From Cheilinus undulatus (Eukaryota; Chordata; Actinopteri; Labriformes; Labridae), in contig NC_054867.1 in NCBI RefSeq assembly GCF_018320785.1, forward strand, positions 33,483,855 to 33,547,854: 64,000 bases of DNA, given 5' to 3'. Positions within the stretch are counted from its first letter, which is position 1. Every line of letters begins with the position of its first letter. Made by a program: the position numbers and the translations under genes. The notes under the pieces were generated by a model. It searched no databases and was not told where the DNA came from. It was given only the letters and a program-made list of their open reading frames with translations. Below, piece after piece: positions 1 through 24,687 of the stretch.

Positions 1-93
1 TTAACATTTTGTCACCAGTGACACTTTCTGTGTGTTTTTGAGTCATCCTCTCATTGTAACCCTCCTCCCTTTGCTTTCTATCGCCCCCTGCAG

Positions 94-13127
<13,034 letters not shown>

Positions 13128-13129
13128 AG

Positions 13130-14488
13130 GTACGAGAGGAGAAATGTTATCAAATTGTTTAAACCCATCCAGGTGAGCTACTGGTTGATGCTGGGGTGGT
13201 GGCGGGGTTGGGAGTCAAAGCACAGTTCTGATGCAAAGCAGAGGAAGATACCGGAAATCTTGCAGCTATGATCGACTGCCAATTTGGAGGATGTGTGTCA
13301 TATGATTGGATAGTGATGCATGTCAGGTGTGAAATCAGTGCAGCTCCAGTTGGCCAGTTGGACTAGCTTACAGGTGTAGGGTGTCCCCTTTTTTGCCATC
13401 TTCAATGGTGGCTAAACAGTGGGTAAATATCATGGATTTTAAATGTCCAAGAAAACTGTATTACATTTTGGTCTTGTTTTAGTCATCTTGACGATAACTT
13501 AACTTTTTGTCAGAGTTTAAATCATCAAAGATCTATTTTTGACTTAGTTTTTGTCAACAAAATCAACACTGTGAGGGGAATGTTATTACAATCTGGTGAG
13601 TTTGCACAACAATGCTCTTCTAAAAGCTGACGAGCAGGTACTATTGGTTATTTATATTGATGTATTTATACTGAAGATTTGTGAATGTCCGATGTGATAT
13701 GCTGTTTAAATATAATTTCAGTCTCTGCCTGGGGCCTCCAGATCACTGAAACCATCCCCGTATATTTGGGTGCATAATTCCCATCTTGATGAGGAAAGCT
13801 GTCTTATTTTTGTCATGGAAAAACCTGACATTTAAGACTCTATTAATATTAGCAATTTGACTTTGCAATCACACTGAGGTATGAGAATTTACACGAGAAG
13901 GGAGAAATACTGTTGTGCTTTTAGTGTGTCACACCAACAGGCAGATATTATGAGACTACAAGAACCAAACACACAGCTTTAGAGAGTGAAAAGCAAACAT
14001 CTGCACCACTTTATACAAGATGTGTATAATGTGAAATGTTTATGTATTTTGGGTGAACTGCATATTCATTGTCTTTGAAAAGCAGAATTTAAACTCATTA
14101 AAATGTATGAGATTTACTGAAAATGTGGAGGACTGTATTTTTTAGATATTTACATCAATGTGATAAAGTTTTTTCTCCCCTCCTGATTCCTTCTCTTTCC
14201 CTATTTGTCAGACTTAAGTGTTTCAGGTCATCAAACAAATTTCAAATTTTCCAGAGATAGTCCCAGTAAATACAAAATGCAGATTTTCAATAACGATTTC
14301 ATTTGTTAAGGTAAAAAAACATCCAAACCTACTTGGCTGTATGTGAAAATGCCATTTCCCCCTAAACTTATTTACTGGTTGTTGCACTGTACATCAATTC
14401 CAGTTTTAAAGTGACATGAATACACATTTTCCCCATAGTTTTTGACTGTGTTTAAAGTTCTTGATTTGTCATCTTTTTGTTGATGCAG
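13130..14488 (+). other. Probable intron within the gnai2 3' UTR
   Basis: The donor GTACGA lies two bases after the stop codon. The most plausible acceptor is TTGATGCAG, ending at 14488. GNAI genes are known to have an intron right after the stop codon, and the position here fits. The acceptor choice is inferred. The 1.36-kb stretch holds no coding signal. Confidence 0.6.
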
Positions 14489-14806
14489 GAGGATGCCTGA
14501 TGCACAGACTGCATGAGAGACTGCAACAGCCATGTGATGATTACTGCTTTTCATAATGAAAACCATAAACAGACTCAACTCCTGGAGGGGAAACCTAAAA
14601 GAACTACAACAATCATGGAGTTTCCACCGTCACTTTCTCTGCCTGTTATGTTGATGTTTATTTTATTTGATGTATTTTTTTCTGCAGTGAACAGGGATTC
14701 TTGTATAAACATACTGAGCACAGACAGATTTATGACCATGGACTATGTTAGAAAACATAATACAATCAGAGGCATGGATTTGAGAGTCAGATATGTTATA
14801 TTATTA

Positions 14807-16242
14807 CAGGTACAATTTAAAAAAATTAGAATATCATGAAAAAGTTCTATATTTTTTGTCACTCATTTCAGAAAGTGAAACCCATATAGTATATAGACTC
14901 ATTACACATAGAGTGAAATACATTCAAGCCTTTATTTCTTGAAATGTTGATGATTATGGCTTACAGACAATGAAAACCCCAAGTTCAGTGTCTCAGAAAA
15001 TTAGAATATTACATAAGATCAATAAAAAAAGGATATTTTAAACAGAAATGTCAGGCTTCTGAAAAGTATGTTCATTTCTATGCACTCAGTATTTGGTTGG
15101 GCCTCCTTTTGCATGAATTACTGCATCAATGCGTGTGGCATGGAGGCGATCAGCCTGTGGCACTGCTCAGGTGTGATGGAAGCCCAGGTTACATTGATAA
15201 TGGCCTTCAGGTCATCTGCATTGTTGGTTCTGGTGTCTCTCATCTTCCTCTTGACAATAACCTATAGATTCTGTATGGGAGTCGGGTCAGGCCAGTTTGC
15301 TGGCCAATCAAGCACAGTAACACCATAGTCATTGAACCAGCTTTTGGTACCTTTGGCAGTGTGGGCAGGTGCCAAGTCCTGCTGGAAAATGAAATCAGCA
15401 CCTCCCTAAAGCTTGTCAGCAGAAGGAAGCATGAAGTGCTCTAAAATGTCCTGGTAGATGGCTGCGTTGACTGTGGACTTCAGACAACACAGTGGACCAA
15501 CACCAGCAGATGCCATGGCAGCCCAAATCATCACTGACTGTGGAAACTTCACACTGGACTTAAAGTAACGTGGATTCTGTGCCTCTCCACTCTTCCTCCA
15601 GACTCTGGGACCTTGATTTCCAAATGATATGCAAAATTTACTTTCATCTGAAAAGAGGACTTTGGACCACTGAGCAACAGTCCAGTTCTTTTTCTCCACA
15701 GCCCAGGGAAGATGCTTCTGACATTGTCTCTGGTTCAGGAGTGGCTTGACACGAGGAATGCCACATTTGTAGCCCATGTCTAGGATTCGTCTGTGCGTAG
15801 TGGCTCTTGATGCACTGACTCCAGCCTCAGTCCACTTCTTGTGAAGCTCTCCCAAATTCTTGAATGGATTTTGCTTGACAATCCTCTCAAGGCTGCAGTT
15901 ATCCCTTATGCTGGTGCACCTTTTCCTACCACACTTTTTCCTTCCACTCAACTCCCTATGAAGATGCTTGGATACAGCACTCTGTGATCAACCAGCTTCT
16001 TTAGCAATGACCTTTTGTGGTTTACCCTCCTTGTAGAGGGTGTCAATGACTGTCTTCTGGACACTGAATTATGGGTTTTCATTATCTGTAAGCCATAATC
16101 ATCAAAATTTCAAGAAATAAAGGCTTGAAATATTTCACTCTATGTGTAATGAGTCTATATAATATATGGGTTTCACTTTCTGAAAAAAGTGACAAAAATA
16201 TGGAACTTTTTCATGATATTCTAATTTTCTGAGATGTACCTG
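14807..16242 (-). mobile_element. Tc1-like transposon with long inverted repeats
   Basis: 1436 bp flanked by TA on both sides. The terminal inverted repeats (CAGGTACA... and ...TGTACCTG) are about 170 bp long, 14807-14979 and 16074-16242, and still closely alike, so the copy is fairly young. Both arms contain TTAGAATATCATGAAAAAGT or its complement. The transposase lies on the minus strand and is broken (see next entry). Confidence 0.93.
15086..16075 (-). pseudogene. Tc1-like transposase, interrupted
   Basis: The minus-strand frame from 15951 to 15406 gives 181 residues with GRKRCTSIRDN, the block VLFSDESKF (a catalytic Asp of the DDE triad) and SVMIWAAMAS. An in-frame TAG after SADKL stops it. 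Beyond the stop, the same frame resumes ADFIFQQDLAPAHT with the second Asp, then meets another TAG where a Trp is usual (QNL-stop-VIVKRK) and ends at TGA 15086-15088. The N-terminal paired-like DNA-binding part above 15951 is also broken. Inactive as it stands. Confidence 0.88.
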
Positions 16243-16993
16243 TATATTGACTGGTTAATGTGGATGCCCCATGACAAATGAAAATTAAGCAACATTCAGC
16301 CTCTTTTGTAATTAAAAAGGACCTGTTGGAAGAAACTTATTTAACTGCTGATTGTTGGTTTCATGTTGCTTTTCATTTCAGTTTATTCTTTTAAAAATTT
16401 CTCTTAATAATTTCCTTAGAGAATGCAGTATGAAATGAAACATTTATATAAAAATCATGTTCACTAATGTTAACAATAGTCAGCATTCTTTGAACCTTTG
16501 GACTGCACAAAGCTTATTTTTAGAAGACAACAACCACGCATGGAGAACAAAACTGGATGAAGGGAAATGTTGTTTTGTACAATGTTTACACAGAATCAAT
16601 ACCCACACTGTACTATAGAGCATCATCCTGCATGACCGCCATAGAGTAGCTCGCACCCCCACTGACCCGAAACATTCCTGAACTTCTTAAAAAGAAATAA
16701 ATGGTAAAGTATCACTTTTAAAATATCTGCAAGGTTTTTTTAAATGGTTTTGTCTGTTCCTAACACGGATTGTTCTGTACTATTTGTTTCATTTGGAGTC
16801 TATTTACATATGTTTGTGCCTTGATATCTGTTTACACTCGTTCTTTAGACTCATACTATCTCCATAGTGTGAATTAGGGCTATTTCTACTCCACTTCGGT
16901 TCACGTCACCCATAATTTCAGACGCACCAAACACAGAGACAACCGGATGAGACTTGTTTAATAATAAGATAAGTCATTCACTTGTTAAATGTA

Positions 16994-16999
16994 AATAAA
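16994..16999 (+). promoter_or_regulatory. Candidate poly(A) signal of gnai2
   Basis: AATAAA followed within 30 bases by T- and GT-rich sequence, as expected for a cleavage site. An alternative AATAAA lies at 16696-16701. Assignment to gnai2 rests on strand and order only. Confidence 0.4.
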
Positions 17000-17477
17000 A
17001 GTTTTCTCACCTTATACTTTGCTGTTCTGTGGTGTATGTCAATAGAAAATGCACATTTTATCATCCTCTTGGTGTATGTTCAGGAAGAAAATATGTACTA
17101 AGAACAAAAAATACAGAGCCTATAGAAATGTGTTCACCCCCTTGGATGTTTGTATTGAATCTTTAAATCAATAATGGTCAGTATAATTTGGCTTTTTTGA
17201 CAAAAATACTCTGTCAAAGTGAATAAAGATTTCTACAAAGTAATTTCAACTATAAATATGCCATGAAAATATGTCATCATAAAAAGTAACTGCATAAATA
17301 TTCACCCCCTTTAAAGTGACTGACCTTGTTTAACAGAAGTCCAGTCAATTGGGGCCAGTAGTCTCAAAATCAGTGAAATGGCGATCACCTGCATGCAGTC
17401 TCAAGTGACTGTAGTATAAAGACACCTGTGTCTGGAAGATCAAGTCACAAGTTAGTCAATATTCCTGGCTACCACGA

Positions 17478-18282
17478 AGACAAAAGAACACTCCAAGCAA
17501 GTCAGAGAAAGGGTTATTGAAAAATATAAGTCGGGGTGGATACAAAAACATCCAAGACTGCATACAACAAGTGTTGCCCAGGTTCTTCACCAGTCAAAGC
17601 TTTATGGGAGAGTGGCATAGAGTCAGCCACTGCTGGAGAAAATTCATTAAATCTTAACTAGGGTTTACAAAAAAGCATGTGGGAGACTCCGTGGTCAACT
17701 GGAATAAAGTTCTTTGGTCTGATGACACCAAAATTGAGTTTTTTGGCTATTAGACAAGATGCTATGTTTGTCTGACACCAAACACTGCACACCACCACAA
17801 ACACATCATCCACACTGTGAAGCACAGTGGTGGCAGCATCATGCTGTGGGAATGCTTCTTGGCGGCCACCCCTGGAAGACTTGTAAAGGTAGATGGGAAA
17901 ATTAAATGTGGCAAAATATAAGAAAATCCTGGAGGACAATTTTATTCAGTCTGCAAGAGAAAACAACCTTGGAGAAGATTTATTTTGCAGTAAGACAATG
18001 ACAAAAAGCATATAGCACAGAGAAATGATTTAAAGACAACAACGTGAATATTCTGGAGTGGCCGACTAAAAACCCAAATCTCAGTCTAATGGAGAATTTG
18101 TGGCTAGACTTGAAAAGGCCTGGTAAACACCTGACCCCTGTGCAACCTGACAGAGTTTGAGCAGTTTCTTAAACAAGAATGGAGTAAAATTGCAGTGTCC
18201 GAATATGCAAGCCTGATTGAGACCTATCCACACAGACTCAGCGCTGTGATCGCAGACAAAGGTGCATCTACCTGCTGACTTG
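17478..18282 (+). pseudogene. Tc1-like transposase relic (in the split element)
   Basis: Translation from 17478 gives KTKEHSKQVRERVIEKYKSG, the N-terminal start of this Tc1 transposase family, then a frameshift. Farther on are WNKVLWSDDTKIEFFG-like and KHSGGSIMLW-like blocks (17700-17850) in changing frames with stops, and DLKRPGKHLTPVQPDRV-like sequence near 18110. Decayed. Confidence 0.75.
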
Positions 18283-18914
18283 AAAGGGTACATATTTTTA
18301 GGGCCTGAGCACCGAGTGGTGCGAGGACCTAATTGTATTCGCTAGGATTATTTTACATATCATTTGCCGTCATTGCATGGACTTTTGAGGCCTTTAACAA
18401 TTCTGAATTCACAGGAAACTTTGCACGTACATCCAGTCTTGCAAAAATTTCGACATGTTTTGTGTCTCCAACATGAAAATTCAGAATTGCAAAAATAGCA
18501 CCCCCTAACAGTTTTCAAAGTTAAAGCCCCCTCCTTTGACTTTGTCGTAGATTCATCATATTTTGTGTGCAGGTGCAGCTTGGGGAGATCTAAAAAAAAG
18601 CCCCTGGGCTGACACTCTATCTCCAACAGGAAATCCGCCATTTTGAATAAATATGCAAAAAAGGGGCTGTTTTTGCATATGATTCTGGTAAACAGGAAGT
18701 AGTTTATAACTCAGCCTTGCATTGTCCGATTGGACTCATATTGCTCAGGAATATTGACGGTCATGGCCTGCACCCATTCATATGGTCAAATTTTTTACAG
18801 ATCAAAGCGCCACCTGGTGGTGACAGGAAATGTCAAGGTTTATGGTGCAAACTACAGTTTAAAAAGTATCCAAGATATCCACTTCAAATTTGTGTCAGGA
18901 CGGACTAAAGAAGT

Positions 18915-19201
18915 TTTTACGGAAGAGTATTAGGGCCACTGAAAAAAAATTTTGAGACGAATTTTTTTTTTTTCACTTGTAAGAAAAAAGTCAGAATTAT
19001 GAGATTAAAGTCAGAATTCTGACTTTTTTCTCAGAATTCTGACTTTAATCTCAGAATTCTGACTTTTTTCTCAGAATTCTGACTTTAATCTCAGAATTCT
19101 GACTTTAATCTCAGAATTCTGACTTTTTCTCACAAGTGAAAAAAAAATTTTCGTCTCAATTTTTTTTTTTTTTTCAGTGGCCCCAATACTCTTCCGTAAA
19201 A
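18915..19201. mobile_element. Fold-back MITE with internal GAATTCTGACTTTAATCTCA-type tandem array
   Basis: Arms TTTTACGGAAGAGTATTAGG and its near-perfect complement at 19180-19201 enclose A- and T-rich inner arms (CACTTGTGAGAAAAA type). The core is a tandem of 20-base units alternating GACTTTAATCTCAGAATTCT and GACTTTTTTCTCAGAATTCT (18995-19130). AAAGAAGT occurs at both outer edges (18907-18914 and 19199-19206) and may be the target duplication, overlapping the right terminus. No coding capacity. Confidence 0.85.
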
Positions 19202-20984
19202 GAAGTGGATTGAGCTTTGTGAAAAATAAAACTGACTTTTCGTCAGAGGGCGTGGCCTCGGCGGGGGGACAAAGTCAAGAGTTGCCATTTTGTCTCATCA
19301 AAAATGTTTAAACAGTCATAACTCTAGTATACATGGTTATATCCGAGACAAATTTCATGTGCTTGATAACAGTCAAGGCCAGGACACATCCATGCTGGAA
19401 ATTTTGAAAAATTGTACAGCGCCACCCCTTGTCAACAGAAAGTCATTACTGAACTTCACATCGCAGTACCTACATGGTTTTACAAATCATTTTGAAATTC
19501 ACCCAGGCAGTTCTCAAGTAGTTGGCCATACACATATACACTGGTCAAATGTCTACAAGATTGGCCAAATCCTGCTGAAATAAGCCCAGGCACATTCCTC
19601 AAGGTTGATATTACTCAAATTTGAAGGTCAAGAGTCCTTATGGTGCGGCAGTGACCATTTTTCATTCGCCATGTAACAGGAAGTAGAATTATCTAGTGCT
19701 TACAAAACTTGTAAAGCCATGAAACTTGGCAGAAAAACACCCAGTCGCAAAACGAGATGATTGATAGGATGATTGTCTGTGGGCATGGCTTTTTGGCTCA
19801 GTAATGCCCCCTGCAGTAATTTGAAAATTCAGCCCCTGCAGCAGGATTTTGAAAATTCTTGAGCTTATGCATTTTTTTTAAGTTCTACAAAAAAGCCTTT
19901 TGGACCCATGCCGTAAAACAAACAGAAAGTCTGCCATTTTTATTTTTGTGGTCAAAAAGCAGCACATTTGGCATTATTATCACTACAGCCATTTTTACAC
20001 AAAAACTACCCTCTGAGAACAGAATCCCTTTTCTTCTTTGTTTTTTTTTTTGTTTTTTTTTTTGAGGTTTGGTGTTTAAATGTCAATCAGATCCACTAAT
20101 GTGCCTGAAACTGCTGTAGTATGCATGCCAGGCCAGTAGTAGGCAGTGTAACTGACAATGAAACACATGCATACACGTCTTTCTTTCCTCCTGGTGATGT
20201 CAACAGACAAACATGGCTGATACACAAATGTTTGTGTGGACAGATGAAGTCGGGTTGCTTCCCAGTGACAGTCAACCACAAAATAAATAGATATTCAAAA
20301 AGTGTGAACATATAAACGTTGGCAGGAAGTGAGCAGCACAAACATACAGCACATTTTTGTGTGGTCTGTGCAGCACCAGACCAAGATCAAGTCTCTGACG
20401 GACTACATGCAGAACATGGAGCAGAGAAGGAGACAGCTGGAGGAGAGCTAGGACGCTCTGACCGAGGAGCTCGCTAAGCTGCAGGCTCATGGTTTGCACA
20501 TTTATATTAACCGTTAAAACATCTTTGCTCAAGTAAAAACAGGTTAACTTGAGGGAATTTTCCTCTTTGTTTTTCATGAGAGAAAACACAAGATGTCAGG
20601 AGAGGACAAGGAGAAGGAGGACATCGGCAGCCATGATGGGGACATAAGGGTGATGAGGAAACACGTCGCTGAGAATCTCTGTTACAGAAATGTGAAATAG
20701 CTGAATGTTTTTGTGTCTGTGTGGCACAGAAAACTCTGGAGGAGCAGCTGGAGAACCACAGAGAGGCTCACTACAAACAGCTGAGCAGACTGAGAGAAGA
20801 GATAGAAGACGAGCAGAGGATGCCGGACGAGCCCACAGAGTAAGCCTGACTGTTTTAAATCCAACTACATTTTTAAAGACGTTAGAGAGCACAGACATAA
20901 GAAGAAACACATGGCATGAGATATTTGAGTCAAAGTCTGCAGTAAAATAAGTACACTAATTATTTAGACCAGTGTTACTGAAAA

Positions 20985-22685
20985 CTGCTCAACCAAAGAG
21001 CCAAATTGTTGAAAAATACCTTTGCAATAGCCAAATTTAAAGTGGTAAAAATTGATTAAATGAGACATAAATGGTCAAAAAGCAGAAAAAATGGCTTAAA
21101 GGTTCAAAATTGGAATAAAAGGGCAAAAACTGGGTGAAAAGTGTCAAAAAGGAGTAACAGATAACAAAATGGTCAGAAAGCAGCAAAAAATGTGCTAAAG
21201 ATAGTGAAAAGTGACTAAAATGGCCAAAAAGCCGAAACAGAATTAGTGGAAAGGCGAAAATTGGCATAAAATTGGCATTAAATGGCAACAACTAGGTGAC
21301 AAGTAGCAAAAATGGGGGAAAGTGAGATAAAAAGGAGTTATGGATGATAAAAATAGTCAGAAGGTGTAAAAAATGTGGTAAAAATAGTAACAAGTGACTA
21401 AAATGGGCAAAAAGGGGCCAAAAAGAGGTAAAAATTAATGAAAAGTGACTATAATGGTCAAAAAGCTGCAAAAATGTGGTATAAAATAGTGAGAAGTGAC
21501 TAAAATGGCAAAAAGCTGAAAAAAATGTGGTTAGAAAATAGTGAAAAGTGACTAAAATGGCCAAAAAGATGCAGAAATATGGTAAAAATGAATGAATAGT
21601 GATTAAAACAACCAAAAAGCAGCAACAAAATGGGGAAAAGGTGCAAAATTGGAATAAATTGGCAAAAAACGGGTGTGAAGTGGAAAAAAATGGGTGAGAA
21701 GGACATTAACAAAGGAGTTATAGATGATAAAAATGAAAGCCAGAAAGTGAAAGAAAAGTGAAAGTGGCAAAAATGTAGTAAAAATTAATGCAATGTGACT
21801 GAAAAGGTCAAAAAGCAGCAAAGAAAATTGGTGAGAAGGTGCAAAATTGGAATTAAATGGCAAAAATGGGTGAGAAGCGACATAAAAGGAGTTACAGATG
21901 ACAAAAATGGTCAGAAAGCAGCAAAAATGTGGTAAAAAATAGATAAAAGTAAGTAAATTGGTCAAAAAGCTGCAAAAATGTGGTAAAAATAGGGAAAAGT
22001 GACTAAGATGGGCAAAAAGATGCAAAAATAATGAAAAGTGACTAAAATGGCTAAAAGCAGCAAAAAAATTGGTGAATAAGCAAAAAATAGGCATTAAATG
22101 GCAAAAACTATGTGAACAGTAGTGACGATTGGTGAGAAGCAATATAAAAAAGGAGTTACAGATGATAGAAATGGTCAGCAAGTGGCAAAAATGTGGTAAA
22201 AAATTATGTGAAAAGTGACTTAAATTGTAAAAAGTGACAAAAATGTGGTAAAAAAATGGTGAAAATTGAGTTAAATAGTCAAAAAGTGGCAAAAATGTGG
22301 TAAAAATAGGGAAAAGTGACTAAGATGGGCAAAAAGATGCAAAAATAATGAAAAGTGACTAAAATGGCTAAAAGCAGCAAAAAAAAATTGGTGAATAAGC
22401 AAAAAATAGGCATTAAATGGCAAAAACTATGTGAACAGTAGTGACGATTGGTGAGAAGCAATATAAAAAAGGAGTTACAGATGATAGAAATGGTCAGAAA
22501 GTGGCAAAAATGTGGTAAAAAATTATGTGAAAAGTGACTTAAATTGTAAAAAGTGACAAAAATGTGGTATAAATATGGTGAAAATTGAGTTAAATAGTCA
22601 AAAAGTGGCAAAAATGTGGTAAATTATTAGTGAAAAGTGACTAAATGAGCAAAATGCTGCAGAGTGACAAAAACATAAAAAGTGA
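20985..22685. repeat. 1.7-kb A-rich minisatellite in the kif5 fragment intron
   Basis: It is built of degenerate units of about 20-40 bases with AAAAATGTGGTAAAAAT, GAAAAGTGACTAAAATGG and CAAAAAGCAGC. A higher-order copy is plain: the block beginning at 21972 recurs from 22289 (offset 317) with few differences for about 300 bases. Long minus-strand frames here (rich in Phe, His, Leu) are by-products of the repeat and are not genes. Confidence 0.9.
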
Positions 22686-23256
22686 TGAAGCCACACATTG
22701 AGTTTTACTCATTTAGACTAATAACTGTTTGTGACAAGACTTGATCTGGATCTGGAATTTAGTCTAAAACTGTCTAAACCGGGCCTAAAATTTTAATGTT
22801 TAATGTTTATTTGTATAGGGACAAGTATGAAGCAAGTAAACCGTTGCCACACACTACAGCATTTGTAGCCTGAGCTAATTTGCAATGCCCGTCCCTAGCT
22901 GGGCTTTTAAAAAATATTTTGACTTCAAGTCCACAGAGACAAATGAAGCAGTAGAAAAATCAACAAACCTATTCATGTTTGATGTTTTTTAGATCTAGGA
23001 TATTTCCACAGATTTGATTGGTTCTCATTGAACCACTTCATGCTGGTTTAAATGATCCTAAAGTTTGTTTTTTATTGTTTTTTCAAACCAAAATAGTGAC
23101 AGTCATTACGACTGTCTACTGTATGTGATCCTCATGAGGAAGGATGTACCACTCCTCTTTACTGAGTCAGGAACTTTTAGCTGCATATGACTGTAGTCTG
23201 GCTTTACACTGGCTCTTAAAGTCTTCACACACCTGTTACATTGTTGTCATGTGAAG

Positions 23257-24090
23257 GTTCCCTACCTGGGGTTCAGGCACCCCTAGGGGGAGTGCCTATA
23301 ATGAATTTTTATTTATAGAGTCATGATTGAAAATGTAATGTAAGAGGAAGTATTAGAGCCCTCTAAAAGGTCGAACAAAATAAAGAGGATCTGTACATTT
23401 CTTGGGAAAAGGTGACATTTAAAAGTACATTTTTGAGATGATAAAGTCGTATTTTTTCAAGAACCTGAACTCAGAATTTTCTAGTTCAAAAGTCCTAAAT
23501 TATTACATCAAGCACTTTAGAATTTCAAGTTTGTAATGTCAGAATTGAACATTCTGAACTAGTGAATTTACAAGAAGCCAAACTGAAAACAATGAGTCTG
23601 GGGAATAATGATAATGTGATCATTCTTGGATCATTTTCTCACTGATCAATCCTACTAAGAAAAATCTCCTGATTAGGTGATCAACTGTATGACTTATGGA
23701 AGGAAAACAGCTTCTTCTCGTCATTTTTTTTTTCCCAGCTCTTTTGGATTTTACAATGACCAAAAATTCTACCTTTTAGTTGATATAAATTTCCAGTTAT
23801 CTTTTTCTGGTAAATTTATGACTTGTTAAATTAGAAATGTTTGAGATTTTACTTAAAAACTGACTGAACCTTCTCATTTTGGTATTCTTATGGTGGCTCT
23901 AAATGCCATTGTAATAATGGATAGTTTATATGCAGATATTTATGCAGAACTCGTTTATGCAGGCCTGTTATGCTGGGATTTAGTCAATAAAACAATTAAA
24001 AATGATGTTTAATTTTTCAAAGATTGTCCTGGGGGACTTGAGAGTTTTTAGAGTAGAGGGACCCCAAAGAAAAAGGGTTAGGACCCACTG
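23257..24090. mobile_element. hAT-type nonautonomous element
   Basis: The left end GTTCCCTACCTGGGGTTC and the right end GGGTTAGGACCCACTG resemble the common fish hAT termini (CAGTGGTTCTCAACC type). Flanking 8-mers ATGTGAAG (23249) and ATGTAAAG (24091) agree at 7 of 8 positions, as expected of a hAT target duplication. 834 bp, AT-rich, no transposase. Confidence 0.7.
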
Positions 24091-24507
24091 ATGTAAAGGT
24101 CTATCATTTCAGAAATGTTCTGCCTTGTAGCATTTTTGAAGCCAAATAACTGTTTGGAGAAATTTCCAGAAACCAGATGAACAAAATGAATATATGTTGA
24201 TGTAGTTCGTTGACATTTCTCCAGACAGCTACTCTGCCATTAAAAAGCGCCCAATCAGAGCTTAGCGAGCATCTCCTCTCAGTCTGAACCAGGGTCTGCT
24301 GCTGGAGCAGGAGAGGCTGATGTCTGACTACAACAAACTGAAGACTGAAGAGCAGGAGAAGGACGCCAAGCTGCGGAAACTCATGTGAGTAAAGGACTTA
24401 TCTGTACGTTTATTTATGTGGAATGTGAGTTCATGTGGTTTTTGTTTGCAGGCTGCTGAGTGAGCAGAGGGAGCAGGCCAGAGAGGACCTGAAGGGCCTG
24501 GAGGGTT

Positions 24508-24687
24508 AGGGTACCAAAGTATCACTTATTTTGAAAGGGCATTTGAACGTACGAAAATCAAGAAAACCGACAACTTCACTAGTTTTTTGATTTTTGTCCA
24601 GAATCGAAAAAACAAGTGAAGTTGTCCTTTTTCTTGATTTCCGTACGTTCAAATGCCCTTTCAAAATAGATGATACTTTGACACCCT
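24508..24687. mobile_element. 180-bp inverted-repeat MITE inside a kif5 exon
   Basis: The arms AGGGTACCAAAGTATCA and TGATACTTTGACACCCT (complementary apart from the base after AGGGT and its neighbour) extend inward through GAAAGGGCATTTGAACGTAC to a central TTTTTGATTTTTGTCCAG. Almost the whole element folds back. It interrupts the kif5 exon between CTGGAG and GAGGAGAGTGTG. Confidence 0.88.

Larger units (their letters stand above)
14489..17015 (+). other. Probable gnai2 3' UTR exon (contains a Tc1-like insertion)
   Basis: It starts after the likely acceptor at 14488. No AATAAA is seen before the Tc1-like element at 14807. Candidate poly(A) signals follow the element at 16696-16701 and 16994-16999, the latter followed by GT-rich sequence (CTGTTCTGTGGTGTATG). 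If the second is used, the UTR is about 2.5 kb including the 1.44-kb transposon. The extent is inferred. Confidence 0.4.

Noticed and set aside
18995-19130. Regularly spaced 20-base units that might suggest a CRISPR array
   Set aside because: There are no unique spacers; it is a pure tandem repeat inside a fold-back element, in a eukaryotic genome.
21603-22292. A 229-codon minus-strand frame, and neighbours at 21037-21615 and 22279-22611
   Set aside because: Lies wholly in the A-rich minisatellite; the Phe/His/Leu-rich reading is the repeat translated and is itself repetitive.
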